This document shows positions 17,595 to 26,801 of a stretch of DNA of 64,000 nt, in pieces. The notes below the pieces were generated by a model. That model was not told the origin of the DNA and ran no database searches. It worked only from the letters and a program-made list of their open reading frames with translations. This DNA is from JASSUD01 sp031963005. Its GTDB lineage: Bacteria > Pseudomonadota > Gammaproteobacteria > Burkholderiales > Burkholderiaceae. The stretch covers positions 1-64,000 of the forward strand of contig JASSUL010000010.1 in the NCBI GenBank assembly GCA_031963005.1. The letters run 5' to 3'. The stretch's first letter is position 1, and each line of letters starts with the position of its first letter. A program made the position numbers and the translations under genes.

Positions 17595-20500
17595 ATGCCG
17601 CAGCTGATGCTTCATCGCATTTTTAAGTTGCGTGTAAATTCGTTTTTACACCTCGCTATTCTTTATTTTATTTTTAATATCGATTTTGGAAAAGGTCGAT
17701 GGTATGCGGCTGCGTGCTGTATATATTTTCTCTTTTTATATTTAGGAATTCAGATGCTGCGAGGGCCGGCTTCTATATCTTTTTTTCATAACCATGCGCA
17801 ATCTTTTGATTTTAAAAAGATGCAGCAGGAGAGTGAATCAGTCGCTAAAGTTATTAAAACTATAAGAAGGTTAAGTCAAACGCATTTAAGCCAGACTAAT
17901 GCGCATCGGAGTGTTGCCGATGAAGGATGTGTTGTGAAAGAAGCCATTACTTCTACGGTAACTCCGTGTTTTGATAGTCCACTAGAAAAGGCAAATACAG
18001 CGGAGAAAAAATATAATGATAAACGCCGTTCTGCCCCTGAATTTAGCACTATAGAGAAGAAGAATATCGCTGCATGCGTTATGGCAACATTGAGTGCGCG
18101 GGATGCTGGCGCACTGCACGATGCATTAAAAATTCTCGCTAGTAGCAAGACGAGTGCTTATCGCTCCCATGTCCATCAGCGTATTTCCCAAGGTATTTCA
18201 CAGCATCTCTCACCGTTACAAGCACAGCTAGGAGCACTCAATCTGCGCGCCATGGACGAAGACGTACAAGCTGCTGCTCAACTAGGTGTGCCCAATGCGC
18301 ATATAGGCGGTAAGCATTTTACGGCTTTTCAAAAAAGAGAGGAAATGCGTAATGCGCTGAAAATAGATATCCCACTGCAAGGGCAGCACATGCCTCATGC
18401 GCAGGAACGCAGTACGCTTCTCGACACGATACACGCTTTTTTAGATTCGGAAAAAACGGTCTTTTTATTATTAGGAGAAGCCGGATCAGGCAAATCAACA
18501 TTTAACCGTCATTTGACCCATACGCTTTGGAAAGAATATATAGGGCATGCCGCTCCTCATGCGCCTATTCCCCTTTTTATTCCAATAGATCAATATGATT
18601 CCTCTTTAGACTGGGTGGAATCTTATTTGCACGATCAAAAATTGCCACAAACGACTATTGATGCGTTGCGTACAGAAAATCGATTTATTTTTATTATTGA
18701 AGGCTTAGATGCGGTGCGTAATCCGGCCTATAGGTTGGGCGTGCATCAGGTGCTTGATCGTTGGAATGCCAAGCTGATTATTAGCGCGCGTCCAGGGTAT
18801 ATAGAAAAGGTGTATGTGCGTTCTCTGCAGCATCAGGGTCAAGCAGGGTGTTTACAGACTTGCTATCTAGCACCGCTTTCAGATGAATGGATAGATGCCT
18901 ATATTGAAAAGTATGTGCAAAATGTGCAACCTCCCTATTGGAGTACTGCGCGTTATAAACAGACATTCAAAAATGCGCCGCTCTTAAGTACAGCTCTTCG
19001 TAGCCCGACTTTATTACATATGGCGCTTGAAGTATTGCCGCAGTGCAACACGCTGCCTACTACGGTGGTCGCGCTGTATGATCAATGGATTATGCACTGG
19101 TGGACAGGTAGTCCAGCGCGTCTGCAAGGCATTGCGTTCACACCAGAGGAAAACGCCGTATTGTCACAACCCCTGCCGTCTTTAATTACAAAGACTGCCT
19201 ATGCTAGCCAGCGGATGGCGATTGCGCTGACTAAAGAGCGCGCAATGCAGGCATTTTATGATGCAAAACAGGGCGCACTGTTTCCTGCAGCATGGCAGCG
19301 GTATTTTGCAGAGGATGCAGAAAAACGTGTCTTGCGTTTCAATATGCCGATATTGCGCCAAGGGGAGCACTATCGTTTTATGCGCCCAGGTTTACAGGAA
19401 TATTTCATCGCAAGCGCTATTTGTGGGCCGCAATGCCAAATCCTCACATCATATGAGAGTGCCGTGCTCAATGAGTTTTCTTTGGTCGATGAGCTGCTTA
19501 TTTTAGATTTATTGGTCGACCGCGCAAGGCAGTTTCCTGCATTTAAAGCGCATTTATATGACTGGATAGAAGCCTCCAAAACCAATGCGAAACTCGGTGT
19601 GGGAGCGGCAAATGCGATGACGATATTAGTGCGTATGGGTAATCCGTTTACCTGGGATGATCTGCAAAATATTCATATTCCTGGTGCAGATTTACGTTAT
19701 GGTCTTTTTGACCATGCGGATTTTCGAGGCGCTGATTTACGCAATACGCGCTTAGAGGGCATATGGCTTCGCAACGCACGCTTAGATGCCGCGCGATTAG
19801 AGGGGGCCCAATGGAATGCCTTACCTGTTTTAGCGCAAGAAGGACCCGCAAAAACAGCGATCTATTCGCCTAATGGGGCTTATTTTGTGGTGGGTGTGGA
19901 AGGTAATGCCTTACAGAATAAGGGTGCCACCATTTGTTTATATCAAACTTTTAATTGGAAAAGGATTCATAGCTTTACCTTGGAATCTGCCCATATTACA
20001 ACGTCATGTGTCACCTTTTCTGCCGATAATGAATGCTTAGCGGTAGTCGATACAGGTGGCGTGGTGCGGCGTTGGGAGATCCCTTTGGGCAGAGAGCTTA
20101 CTCCTTTAAAAGTAGGGAAGGCAGAGCGCATAGGGTTGATTGCTTTTTCGCCTAATGCGCCGTTGCTTGCTGTGCAAGCAAAAGACGCGCAAGGTTGGGG
20201 AATAACGTTATGGGATACGCGCGCGCAGGCAAAATTATATGCATTTAAAAAGCAATCGCATCCAGCACGTGCGGTCACATTTGCACCGAATGGAGCATGG
20301 CTAGCCATAGCGGGATTGGGCAAGCAAGGCGTGCAGCTGTGGGATCTCCATACCCAAAAAATGCTCTGCGCATTGGTTTGTGCATCGCCTTGTAGCAGCA
20401 TTGCTTTTTCACCGGATAGCCGACAATTGGCATTGGGGGAAGCAAATAATCGCCTCTCTTTATGGAATATTGCCTCGCGAGAGCGTTTGTGGACCACTCC

Positions 20501-21917
20501 ATTTGCCGGAGCTGGTGCGCAGGTCGTGTTTTCTCCCGATAGCCAATACATTGCTGCGGTGAGTGCCGAAGGAGAGAAAAATCAGGATGACGAGTACGGG
20601 GTAGTGCGGCTATGGCATGTCGCATCGGGAACGGTATTTCATCAACACAAAGGGCATACAGACGCCATCAGCGCCATCGCCTTTTCCCCAGATGGGAATC
20701 AATTTGCTACGAGTGGCATAGATCAGACCGTCCGGTTATGGAAGGTGCCAATGCCGCAAGCACAGCGCAATGCGATCGCGCATACGCAGGCCGTCAGCAG
20801 CATGGCTTTTTCGCCTGATGGCAGCTTGTTAGCGACCTGCGGCAATGAGGGCGCAATTTGCTTATGGGAGATGCCTAGCGGGCAGTTGGCACATCGTTTG
20901 AAAAGAGATCCCGTTGGAGCTGGGCCCTCTGGAGTCCAGACCGTGCATTTTTCCCCTCATGGCCAATGGCTGGCCGTGCGAGGGGTACAGGGGAGCGTTG
21001 AACTGTACCAGGTACAAAGTGACCCAGCACGGTTAATCCGTGCGCCGCATCTCCTTGCTCAGCCTGCCCAGGATACGGTATTTTCGCCCGATGGCACAAA
21101 GATTATCCACAAAAATGGAGACTGTTTAGGCGTATGGGATATACAGAACCAGAAGCAGCAGAAAACAGGGGATATTCCAGGTTTACATCGCCTAGTATTT
21201 ACCAAGGTAAAAGAGCGCCAACGCCTCTGTGCGGTATGTATCAATGACGGGGAAGTCTCTCTACGCGATATAAGCGCAAATACGGTGATGCATACCTTGG
21301 GGAGGAGACATTTTTCTTCTCGGGCTTTGGATGCCATATATACCCCTTATAGTCAGTCGCTGGCGATCAGTCATGCTGACCATACCGTGACGGTATGGGG
21401 TGTCCATTCTCAGAAAAAAGTCACTTTGCAGGGACATACCCATCGTATACAGCATATGGCTTTTTCCCCAGATGGCGCATGGCTGGCAACCAATAGCGAT
21501 GATCGCACGCTACGCCTATGGACCACTGCTTCAGGCAAATGCATAGAGGTCATACGATTAGGAAATACCTCAATCCAGAGTATGGCCTGGCATAGCGATG
21601 AAGAGGGTATATACCTTGCAACGGGAAGTGACGATGCGATCGTGCGTTTATGGCAAGTGCAATCGCCAACATCGCCGCATAAATCCACAGAGCCTATTTC
21701 CAACGCTTTAGCGGAAGCATCCTCCGTTGTGCTGTGGTGGGCATCAAGCCAGACGCAACTTGTTGCCAACGGCGTTGTTTTAGAAAAAGTGCAAGGCTTA
21801 AGCCCAACAAATCGTACGGCCTTAGTCCAGCAAGGAGCCCTATTGCGAGAACGCGATAGAGTGACTTCTATGCAAGGAAAGCCCAATCATGCTGCGCCTG
21901 CTTGTATAGTCATGTGA
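17595..21917 (+). CDS. NACHT-type STAND NTPase with pentapeptide and WD40 domains
   Basis: A 1440-residue multidomain protein. Residues 15-55 hold two hydrophobic segments (FLHLAILYFIFNI, AAACCIYFLFLYLGI) that may anchor the N-terminus. A NACHT-type P-loop NTPase follows, with Walker A GEAGSGKST at about 294-302 and Walker B RFIFIIEGLDAV at about 366-377. Residues about 695-740 contain pentapeptide repeats (ADLRYGLFDHADFRGADLRN). From about 750 to 1355 I count 14 WD40 units, mostly with the FSPDG..LA signature, enough for two seven-bladed propellers. The protein ends ACIVM, a eukaryotic CaaX prenylation box. STAND proteins are signalling switches that oligomerise on ligand sensing. Bacterial NACHT proteins can act in phage defence, while the CaaX end would fit delivery into a eukaryotic host. 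It stands alone, flanked by AT-rich DNA. Confidence 0.88.
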   Translation: MPQLMLHRIFKLRVNSFLHLAILYFIFNIDFGKGRWYAAACCIYFLFLYLGIQMLRGPASISFFHNHAQSFDFKKMQQESESVAKVIKTIRRLSQTHLSQTNAHRSVADEGCVVKEAITSTVTPCFDSPLEKANTAEKKYNDKRRSAPEFSTIEKKNIAACVMATLSARDAGALHDALKILASSKTSAYRSHVHQRISQGISQHLSPLQAQLGALNLRAMDEDVQAAAQLGVPNAHIGGKHFTAFQKREEMRNALKIDIPLQGQHMPHAQERSTLLDTIHAFLDSEKTVFLLLGEAGSGKSTFNRHLTHTLWKEYIGHAAPHAPIPLFIPIDQYDSSLDWVESYLHDQKLPQTTIDALRTENRFIFIIEGLDAVRNPAYRLGVHQVLDRWNAKLIISARPGYIEKVYVRSLQHQGQAGCLQTCYLAPLSDEWIDAYIEKYVQNVQPPYWSTARYKQTFKNAPLLSTALRSPTLLHMALEVLPQCNTLPTTVVALYDQWIMHWWTGSPARLQGIAFTPEENAVLSQPLPSLITKTAYASQRMAIALTKERAMQAFYDAKQGALFPAAWQRYFAEDAEKRVLRFNMPILRQGEHYRFMRPGLQEYFIASAICGPQCQILTSYESAVLNEFSLVDELLILDLLVDRARQFPAFKAHLYDWIEASKTNAKLGVGAANAMTILVRMGNPFTWDDLQNIHIPGADLRYGLFDHADFRGADLRNTRLEGIWLRNARLDAARLEGAQWNALPVLAQEGPAKTAIYSPNGAYFVVGVEGNALQNKGATICLYQTFNWKRIHSFTLESAHITTSCVTFSADNECLAVVDTGGVVRRWEIPLGRELTPLKVGKAERIGLIAFSPNAPLLAVQAKDAQGWGITLWDTRAQAKLYAFKKQSHPARAVTFAPNGAWLAIAGLGKQGVQLWDLHTQKMLCALVCASPCSSIAFSPDSRQLALGEANNRLSLWNIASRERLWTTPFAGAGAQVVFSPDSQYIAAVSAEGEKNQDDEYGVVRLWHVASGTVFHQHKGHTDAISAIAFSPDGNQFATSGIDQTVRLWKVPMPQAQRNAIAHTQAVSSMAFSPDGSLLATCGNEGAICLWEMPSGQLAHRLKRDPVGAGPSGVQTVHFSPHGQWLAVRGVQGSVELYQVQSDPARLIRAPHLLAQPAQDTVFSPDGTKIIHKNGDCLGVWDIQNQKQQKTGDIPGLHRLVFTKVKERQRLCAVCINDGEVSLRDISANTVMHTLGRRHFSSRALDAIYTPYSQSLAISHADHTVTVWGVHSQKKVTLQGHTHRIQHMAFSPDGAWLATNSDDRTLRLWTTASGKCIEVIRLGNTSIQSMAWHSDEEGIYLATGSDDAIVRLWQVQSPTSPHKSTEPISNALAEASSVVLWWASSQTQLVANGVVLEKVQGLSPTNRTALVQQGALLRERDRVTSMQGKPNHAAPACIVM

Positions 21918-22051
21918 ATCAGATAGCTGTCTTGTCTGGCCTTTATAGTCCTCCATTTTGAAGGAATGATTCCTTTGGATGGGGGACTTATACTTCTCGA
22001 TCACCTTCGGCCTAAAGCGTTAGAGTGTTATTTGTAAATACCATTTGAGGT

Positions 22052-22135
22052 ATGGCCATAAGCTTCGATCCAGCAAAGAATGAAGACGTTTTCGCGATAC
22101 ATGATAAAGCCAATGTCAGAGAGATGACGCTATGA
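22052..22135 (+). pseudogene. BrnT toxin remnant (internal deletion)
   Basis: After TTTGAGG an ATG opens a 27-residue frame: MAISFDPAKNE matches the start of BrnT ribonuclease toxins, and KANVREM matches their conserved C-terminal region. The catalytic middle is missing, so this is a deletion scar. Its stop overlaps the next start (ATGA), the coupling normally seen in brnT-brnA operons. Confidence 0.6.
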
Positions 22136-22320
22136 GGCACAAACCCAATCCCAGTCCTAATCCTGAATTAATCGATGAAGATAACCCAGAATGGACAGAA
22201 GCAGATTTTGCTTGTGCTCAATCAGGCAATGAGGTTTTATCTTCTTCTCTAATGAAAAAATTAGGTTCTAAAAGCCTTATTCCTCTTGATTCGGAGCTAG
22301 TACTTCCCGATTGCCATTAG
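22132..22320 (+). pseudogene. BrnA-type antitoxin, truncated
   Basis: A 62-residue frame overlapping the BrnT remnant by four bases. DEDNPEWTEADFACAQ and EVLSSSLMKKLG match the conserved start of BrnA-family antitoxins as I remember them (DEDNPEWT..DF, then an EVLP-like motif). The following Arg-Gly-Arg-Pro segment and the C-terminal DNA-binding helices are absent. Instead the frame runs 44 bases into the convergent ftsK gene. Probably non-functional, because the ribbon-helix-helix part is gone. Confidence 0.6.
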
Positions 22321-24625
22321 AACCCATGACAGAGACTACTCCTGAGCGTTCCATTTGTTCTAGCAGGCGTGCGGCGCGGTTGTAGCCTATGCGTAGATGG
22401 CGTTGTACTAGAGAGATCGATGCTCTGCGGTTTTTAATAACGATATCTACGGCTTGATCGTATAGCGGATCGGCTTCACCGTCTGCGGCGCTTTCTCCGC
22501 CGCCCTCAATTCCATCGGCTCCTTCAGCGGTGTTTCCTTCTAAGAGGCCGTCAATATAAGCAGGCTCTCCTTGTTCTTTGAGTTTTTCTACGACGCGATG
22601 TACTTCGCCGTCGGCTACAAAAGCGCCGTGTACACGGGTAGGTATGCCCATGCCTGGAGCGAGGTAGAGCATATCGCCCATCCCTAATAGGGATTCAGCG
22701 CCCTGTTGATCCAAAATGGTACGTGAATCAATTTTGGACGATACTTGAAAGGCGATGCGCGTGGGGATATTCGCTTTGATGAGTCCGGTGATCACGTCTA
22801 CCGAAGGGCGTTGTGTGGCAAGAATTAGATGAATGCCCGCTGCACGCGCTTTTTGTGCGATTCGCGCAATGAGTTCCTCCACTTTTTTCCCCACGACCAT
22901 CATTAAATCCGCCAATTCATCGATGACGACGACGATAGAAGGCAGAGGCTCTAGAGGCTCAGGTGCATCGGGAGTCAAACTGAAAGGATTGGGGATTTTT
23001 TCTTCTTGCGCCGCGGCTTCCTGAATTTTGCTGTTATACCCGGCTAGATTACGTACCCCTAGCTTGCTCATCAGTTTGTAGCGTCGTTCCATTTCTCCTA
23101 CGGTCCAGTTCAATGCGTGGCCTGCTAGGCGCATATCGGTAACGACAGGGCATAGTAAGTGGGGAACGCCGTCATAAATGCTCAGCTCCAGCATTTTGGG
23201 ATCGATTAAAATCAAACGTACTTGATCCGGAGTAGCTTTGTAGAGGAGCGATAGGATCATCGCATTGACCCCTACGGATTTACCGGAACCCGTCGTGCCG
23301 GCGACTAACAGATGGGGCATTTTGCCAAGATCTGCGACGATAGGTTTGCCGCTGATATCTTTCCCTAATGCAACGGTGAGGTTAGAGGCCGATTGGGCAT
23401 AGATCTCAGAGCCTAATATCTCTGTGAGAAAGACCGTTTGGCGATTCGGATTGGGAAGTTCCAGGCCCATATAGTTTTTACCTGGAATCGTTTCGACTAC
23501 GCGAACCGAGACTAAGGAGAGCGCACGGGCTAAATCTTTTGCGAGATTCAATACTTGGCTGCCTTTGACGCCGGTGGCGAGATCGATTTCATAGCGTGTA
23601 ATGACTGGCCCTGGATAGGCCGCAACTACGCTGATTTCAATACCAAAATCTTTTAGCTTTTTCTCGATAAGACGCGAGGTGTATTCTAAAGTCTGCGCAG
23701 AGATGGTTTTAGGCGAAACGGGCGGGGCATCTAAAAGAGAGAGTGGGGGAAGCGACGTATTGGTGAAATCTTGGAATAATGGGCGCTGTTTTTCTTTTTC
23801 AACACGCACGGAAGGAGGCACAGAGACAACGGGTTCGATAATATGAATGGGCTCATGTTCTTCAATACGTGCGCGGTCTTGTTCCAAGACCCCTTCTCGA
23901 CGTAGCGCCGCGACTTCACCTACCTTACGATCACGCCGTTCTTCATAGCGTTGTTTTACCTTGATGCAGAGTTGGATCAATTTATCGCCTATATGCTCAG
24001 CGATGTGGATCCAGGAAAAGCGGAAAAACAGGGAAAGGCCGATGCACAGTATCAGGAGTAGCGCCAGCGTTCCCCCAGTAAATCCCAGTACCTGCCAAGC
24101 CTTTAGTGCAATAGTATGGCCGGTGACGCCACCGGGTGTGACTGTTGAACGCTCAAAGAGAGACCAAAAGCGCATCGATTCTAGGCTTGCGCTAGCAGCG
24201 AGAATGCAGACGAAAGCGATTAAATCCAGCGCACCATGCCCAATGGTAGACAATATGGAGGGCTTTTCATCGGTATGCGGCGCTCGCATCCGTCGATAGC
24301 TGGATAGAATGCGCCGTGCTAGGAGCAGGATCAGCCAATAAGAGGAGACACCAAAAAAGAAAAAGGCAATATCCGCGACCCAAGCGCCTGCAATACCTCC
24401 TAAATTGGCGGCTTTATCGATCCGTAGTGCATGTGTCCAACCCGGATCTTGCGGGTTATAACTGGCCAGCGACAATAATAGAAACACAGTACACGCTAGC
24501 AGCACTAACCAGCGGACCTCTGCGATAAGTCGCGATAAACGGTGATGCGGCATGGTCACTGGAGCGGCTGCAGATCGCTCTGAGCGCTCTGCAGGAGAGG
24601 AGGAGGGTCGAGGGGCAGATCGCAT
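22277..24625 (-). CDS. ftsK: DNA translocase FtsK
   Basis: The septal DNA pump that moves chromosomes at division and activates XerCD at dif. The 782-residue protein has four membrane segments in the first about 200 residues, a short linker, then the motor: Walker A AGTTGSGKSVGVNAM, Walker B IVVVIDELADLMMV and the ATQRPSVDVITG loop. The C-terminal gamma winged helix (YDQAVDIVIKNRRASISLVQ, NRAARLLEQMERSGVVS) reads KOPS sites. Length and layout fit the compact beta-proteobacterial FtsK. It is divergent from trxB, as in Burkholderia. Its 3' end overlaps the truncated brnA remnant on the opposite strand, so the flanking DNA was rearranged right up to the gene's end. Confidence 0.96.
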   Translation of the reverse strand: MRSAPRPSSSPAERSERSAAAPVTMPHHRLSRLIAEVRWLVLLACTVFLLLSLASYNPQDPGWTHALRIDKAANLGGIAGAWVADIAFFFFGVSSYWLILLLARRILSSYRRMRAPHTDEKPSILSTIGHGALDLIAFVCILAASASLESMRFWSLFERSTVTPGGVTGHTIALKAWQVLGFTGGTLALLLILCIGLSLFFRFSWIHIAEHIGDKLIQLCIKVKQRYEERRDRKVGEVAALRREGVLEQDRARIEEHEPIHIIEPVVSVPPSVRVEKEKQRPLFQDFTNTSLPPLSLLDAPPVSPKTISAQTLEYTSRLIEKKLKDFGIEISVVAAYPGPVITRYEIDLATGVKGSQVLNLAKDLARALSLVSVRVVETIPGKNYMGLELPNPNRQTVFLTEILGSEIYAQSASNLTVALGKDISGKPIVADLGKMPHLLVAGTTGSGKSVGVNAMILSLLYKATPDQVRLILIDPKMLELSIYDGVPHLLCPVVTDMRLAGHALNWTVGEMERRYKLMSKLGVRNLAGYNSKIQEAAAQEEKIPNPFSLTPDAPEPLEPLPSIVVVIDELADLMMVVGKKVEELIARIAQKARAAGIHLILATQRPSVDVITGLIKANIPTRIAFQVSSKIDSRTILDQQGAESLLGMGDMLYLAPGMGIPTRVHGAFVADGEVHRVVEKLKEQGEPAYIDGLLEGNTAEGADGIEGGGESAADGEADPLYDQAVDIVIKNRRASISLVQRHLRIGYNRAARLLEQMERSGVVSVMGSNGNREVLAPNQEE

Positions 24626-24970
24626 GAAGCTACAAAAGTAAAAGCAGATAAAGAAAACAGAAAAGCATATCGTGCGCGCTATCCTGTGTTTGTGCGTAAA
24701 AAGCGAGTTCGAAAAGCAGCAAGAGGGCGCGCTGTATAAAAAATAATATGGCCTAATGCATTGCTTTCATTATTTCATAGATGCCGCCTCACTTGCAGTG
24801 GGATGCGCAGCCGTGTTTGTGTGAAGAAGGCTAGTAATGCGACAATCCTATTGAGCAAAATGATAAACCTCTCTTCGAGATGGCGTTAAGCTAGGCTTTT
24901 AGCATATATAAATCACCCCTTTTATAGATATATTATTGTCCCTGGACTCATTTTTGGAATGGAAGTAGAT
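24626..24970. promoter_or_regulatory. Divergent intergenic region ftsK/trxB
   Basis: These 345 bases separate two outward-facing genes and must contain both promoters. No other gene or repeat is seen. Confidence 0.45.
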
Positions 24971-25921
24971 ATGCCCGATACGAAACACGCCCAGGTTCTT
25001 ATTCTGGGTTCTGGCCCTGCAGGCTATAGCGCTGCCGTATATGCTGCACGTGCCAATTTATCCCCAGTATTGATTACGGGGCTTAATCAAGGAGGTCAGT
25101 TGATGACCACCACCGATGTGGAGAACTGGCCAGCAGATGCGCAAGGAGTACAAGGTCCAGAGTTGATGCAGCGGTTTTTGGCGCATGCGGAGCGTTTTGG
25201 GACCGAGATCATTTTCGATCAGATCCACACGGCTAAGCTCGATCAACGCCCTTTTCGCTTACAAGGCGATGCGGGGGAATATACGGGTGATGCTTTGATT
25301 ATTGCCACCGGCGCGTCGGCGAAATATCTAGGTTTAGAGTCCGAAACCGCGTTTATGGGGAAGGGGGTTTCTGCCTGTGCGACTTGTGATGGATTTTTTT
25401 ATAAAGATCGTGAAGTCGTCGTCGTAGGCGGGGGAAATACCGCAGTCGAAGAAGCGCTCTATTTGTCGGCGATTGCGAAAAAAGTCACCGTCATTCACCG
25501 TAAAGATCGCTTTCGTGCCGAGCCTATTTTGGTCCAGCGTTTACTGCAAAAGGAACAAGAAGGACGTGTGGCGATTTGTTGGAATCATACAGTGCAAGAG
25601 ATCGTAGGCGATAGCTCGGGCGTGACGGGGGTGCGCATTGCGCATACGCAAACTGGTGCTCAGACTACGCTTTCTGTGTATGGGGTCTTTATTGCTATTG
25701 GTCATACTCCCAATACCGCACTTTTTGAAGGGCAATTAGAGATGGAGCATGGCTATATGGTCACGCGTACCGGCCGTTCAGGAAATGCAACAGCAACGAG
25801 TATTCCCGGGGTATTTGCTGCAGGCGATGTGCAAGATTCGGTGTATCGGCAGGCTATTACGAGTGCCGGAAGCGGTTGCATGGCAGCATTAGATGCACAG
25901 CGGTATTTAGAAAGTATATAG
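24971..25921 (+). CDS. trxB: Thioredoxin reductase
   Basis: An NADPH-dependent flavoenzyme that reduces thioredoxin in the cytoplasm. It has 316 residues with FAD motif GSGPAGYSAAVYAARA, redox-active CATCDG (two Cys separated by Ala-Thr), NADPH motif VGGGNTAVEEALYLS, and the C-terminal AAGDVQD FAD segment. I chose ATG 24971 because GGAAG precedes it and the protein then begins at the family position; an ATG four codons upstream is the alternative. It is followed after 54 bases by the smr gene in the same direction, probably as one operon. Confidence 0.96.
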   Translation: MPDTKHAQVLILGSGPAGYSAAVYAARANLSPVLITGLNQGGQLMTTTDVENWPADAQGVQGPELMQRFLAHAERFGTEIIFDQIHTAKLDQRPFRLQGDAGEYTGDALIIATGASAKYLGLESETAFMGKGVSACATCDGFFYKDREVVVVGGGNTAVEEALYLSAIAKKVTVIHRKDRFRAEPILVQRLLQKEQEGRVAICWNHTVQEIVGDSSGVTGVRIAHTQTGAQTTLSVYGVFIAIGHTPNTALFEGQLEMEHGYMVTRTGRSGNATATSIPGVFAAGDVQDSVYRQAITSAGSGCMAALDAQRYLESI

Positions 25922-25975
25922 CTAGGCATCATAGGGCATAGGGTCAAAAAGGCGGGGCGGGCCAAGGAGCGTGAT

Positions 25976-26698
25976 ATGAGTAAAAGCAAAAGCGGTTCAG
26001 GAGTGCGATATAACACGCCTTTATCCTTGTCTTCTCAAGCACGCCATTGGAATGCAGAGGTAAGCAGCACGCAACACGATGCAGGGACTGCTTTAGACGA
26101 TGAAGATGTGGCTTTCTTTCGTAAGATGACTGCCGGTGTGCAACCTTTGCGACATGAACCGCGGGCAAAAGGTCCTGAGGCTTTTACCCAAGACAACCTA
26201 TTAGCGAAACTGAAAACACGCTGCTCAGATGACAGAATGTCCCAAAATGGATCCAATAGGTCTTCACGCCACTTTCCCTATGCAGAACTGAACCGTAGTG
26301 GCGTGGCTTTAGTGGCCTCTGAGGCAATAGCGCCTCATTTACCTACCGATGGAAACGGCGCCCCGTATTTTTGCCGCGCTGGAAGTGGCTCTAAAGTCCT
26401 TCACAAAGTACGAAAGCGCACGGAGAAGGTGGAGGCGACTTTAGATCTCCATGGGTTTTGTGCCGAAAAGGCACGTGTTGAATTTGAACGATTTTTTAGG
26501 TGGGCCTTGGGGCAGGGTATGCAATGCGTGAAGGTGGTTCACGGTAAAGGGTTAGGTTCAGTCGATCAGGTGCCGGTGCTGAAATTAAAAGTACGTACTT
26601 GGCTAATAGGCATGCCCATCGTGTATGCGTTTCATGAGGCTCCTACCCGAGAGGGGGGAGGAGGAGCGGTATTAGTTTTACTGCGCGCAATGGATTAA
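25976..26698 (+). CDS. Smr-domain protein
   Basis: A 240-residue protein with a C-terminal Smr (small MutS-related) domain. LDLHGFCAEKARVEFERFF holds the LDLHG motif, and VVHGKG is the conserved nucleotide-binding or nuclease loop. The ending GGGGAVLVLLR is also typical. The first about 140 residues are charged and low in order, as in YdaL/SmrA-type stand-alone proteins. Smr domains can nick DNA or cleave RNA; E. coli SmrA has nuclease activity, and I infer only a nucleic-acid role here. AAGGAG lies seven bases before the ATG. Position after trxB matches Burkholderia gene order as I recall it. Confidence 0.85.
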   Translation: MSKSKSGSGVRYNTPLSLSSQARHWNAEVSSTQHDAGTALDDEDVAFFRKMTAGVQPLRHEPRAKGPEAFTQDNLLAKLKTRCSDDRMSQNGSNRSSRHFPYAELNRSGVALVASEAIAPHLPTDGNGAPYFCRAGSGSKVLHKVRKRTEKVEATLDLHGFCAEKARVEFERFFRWALGQGMQCVKVVHGKGLGSVDQVPVLKLKVRTWLIGMPIVYAFHEAPTREGGGGAVLVLLRAMD

Positions 26699-26801
26699 TC
26701 CCCTTTTTTCTCAGCAATGTACGCCCAAAGCAATAATGAAACCCTAATAGACACAGTGGTCTATTTATTTTTTATTTTTATTAAGAGCAGCTATTTTTAC
26801 A

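Noticed and set aside
19967..20551. 194-codon open frame antisense to the NACHT/WD40 gene
   Set aside because: Shadow frame within the WD40 region; residue pattern reflects repeat codons.
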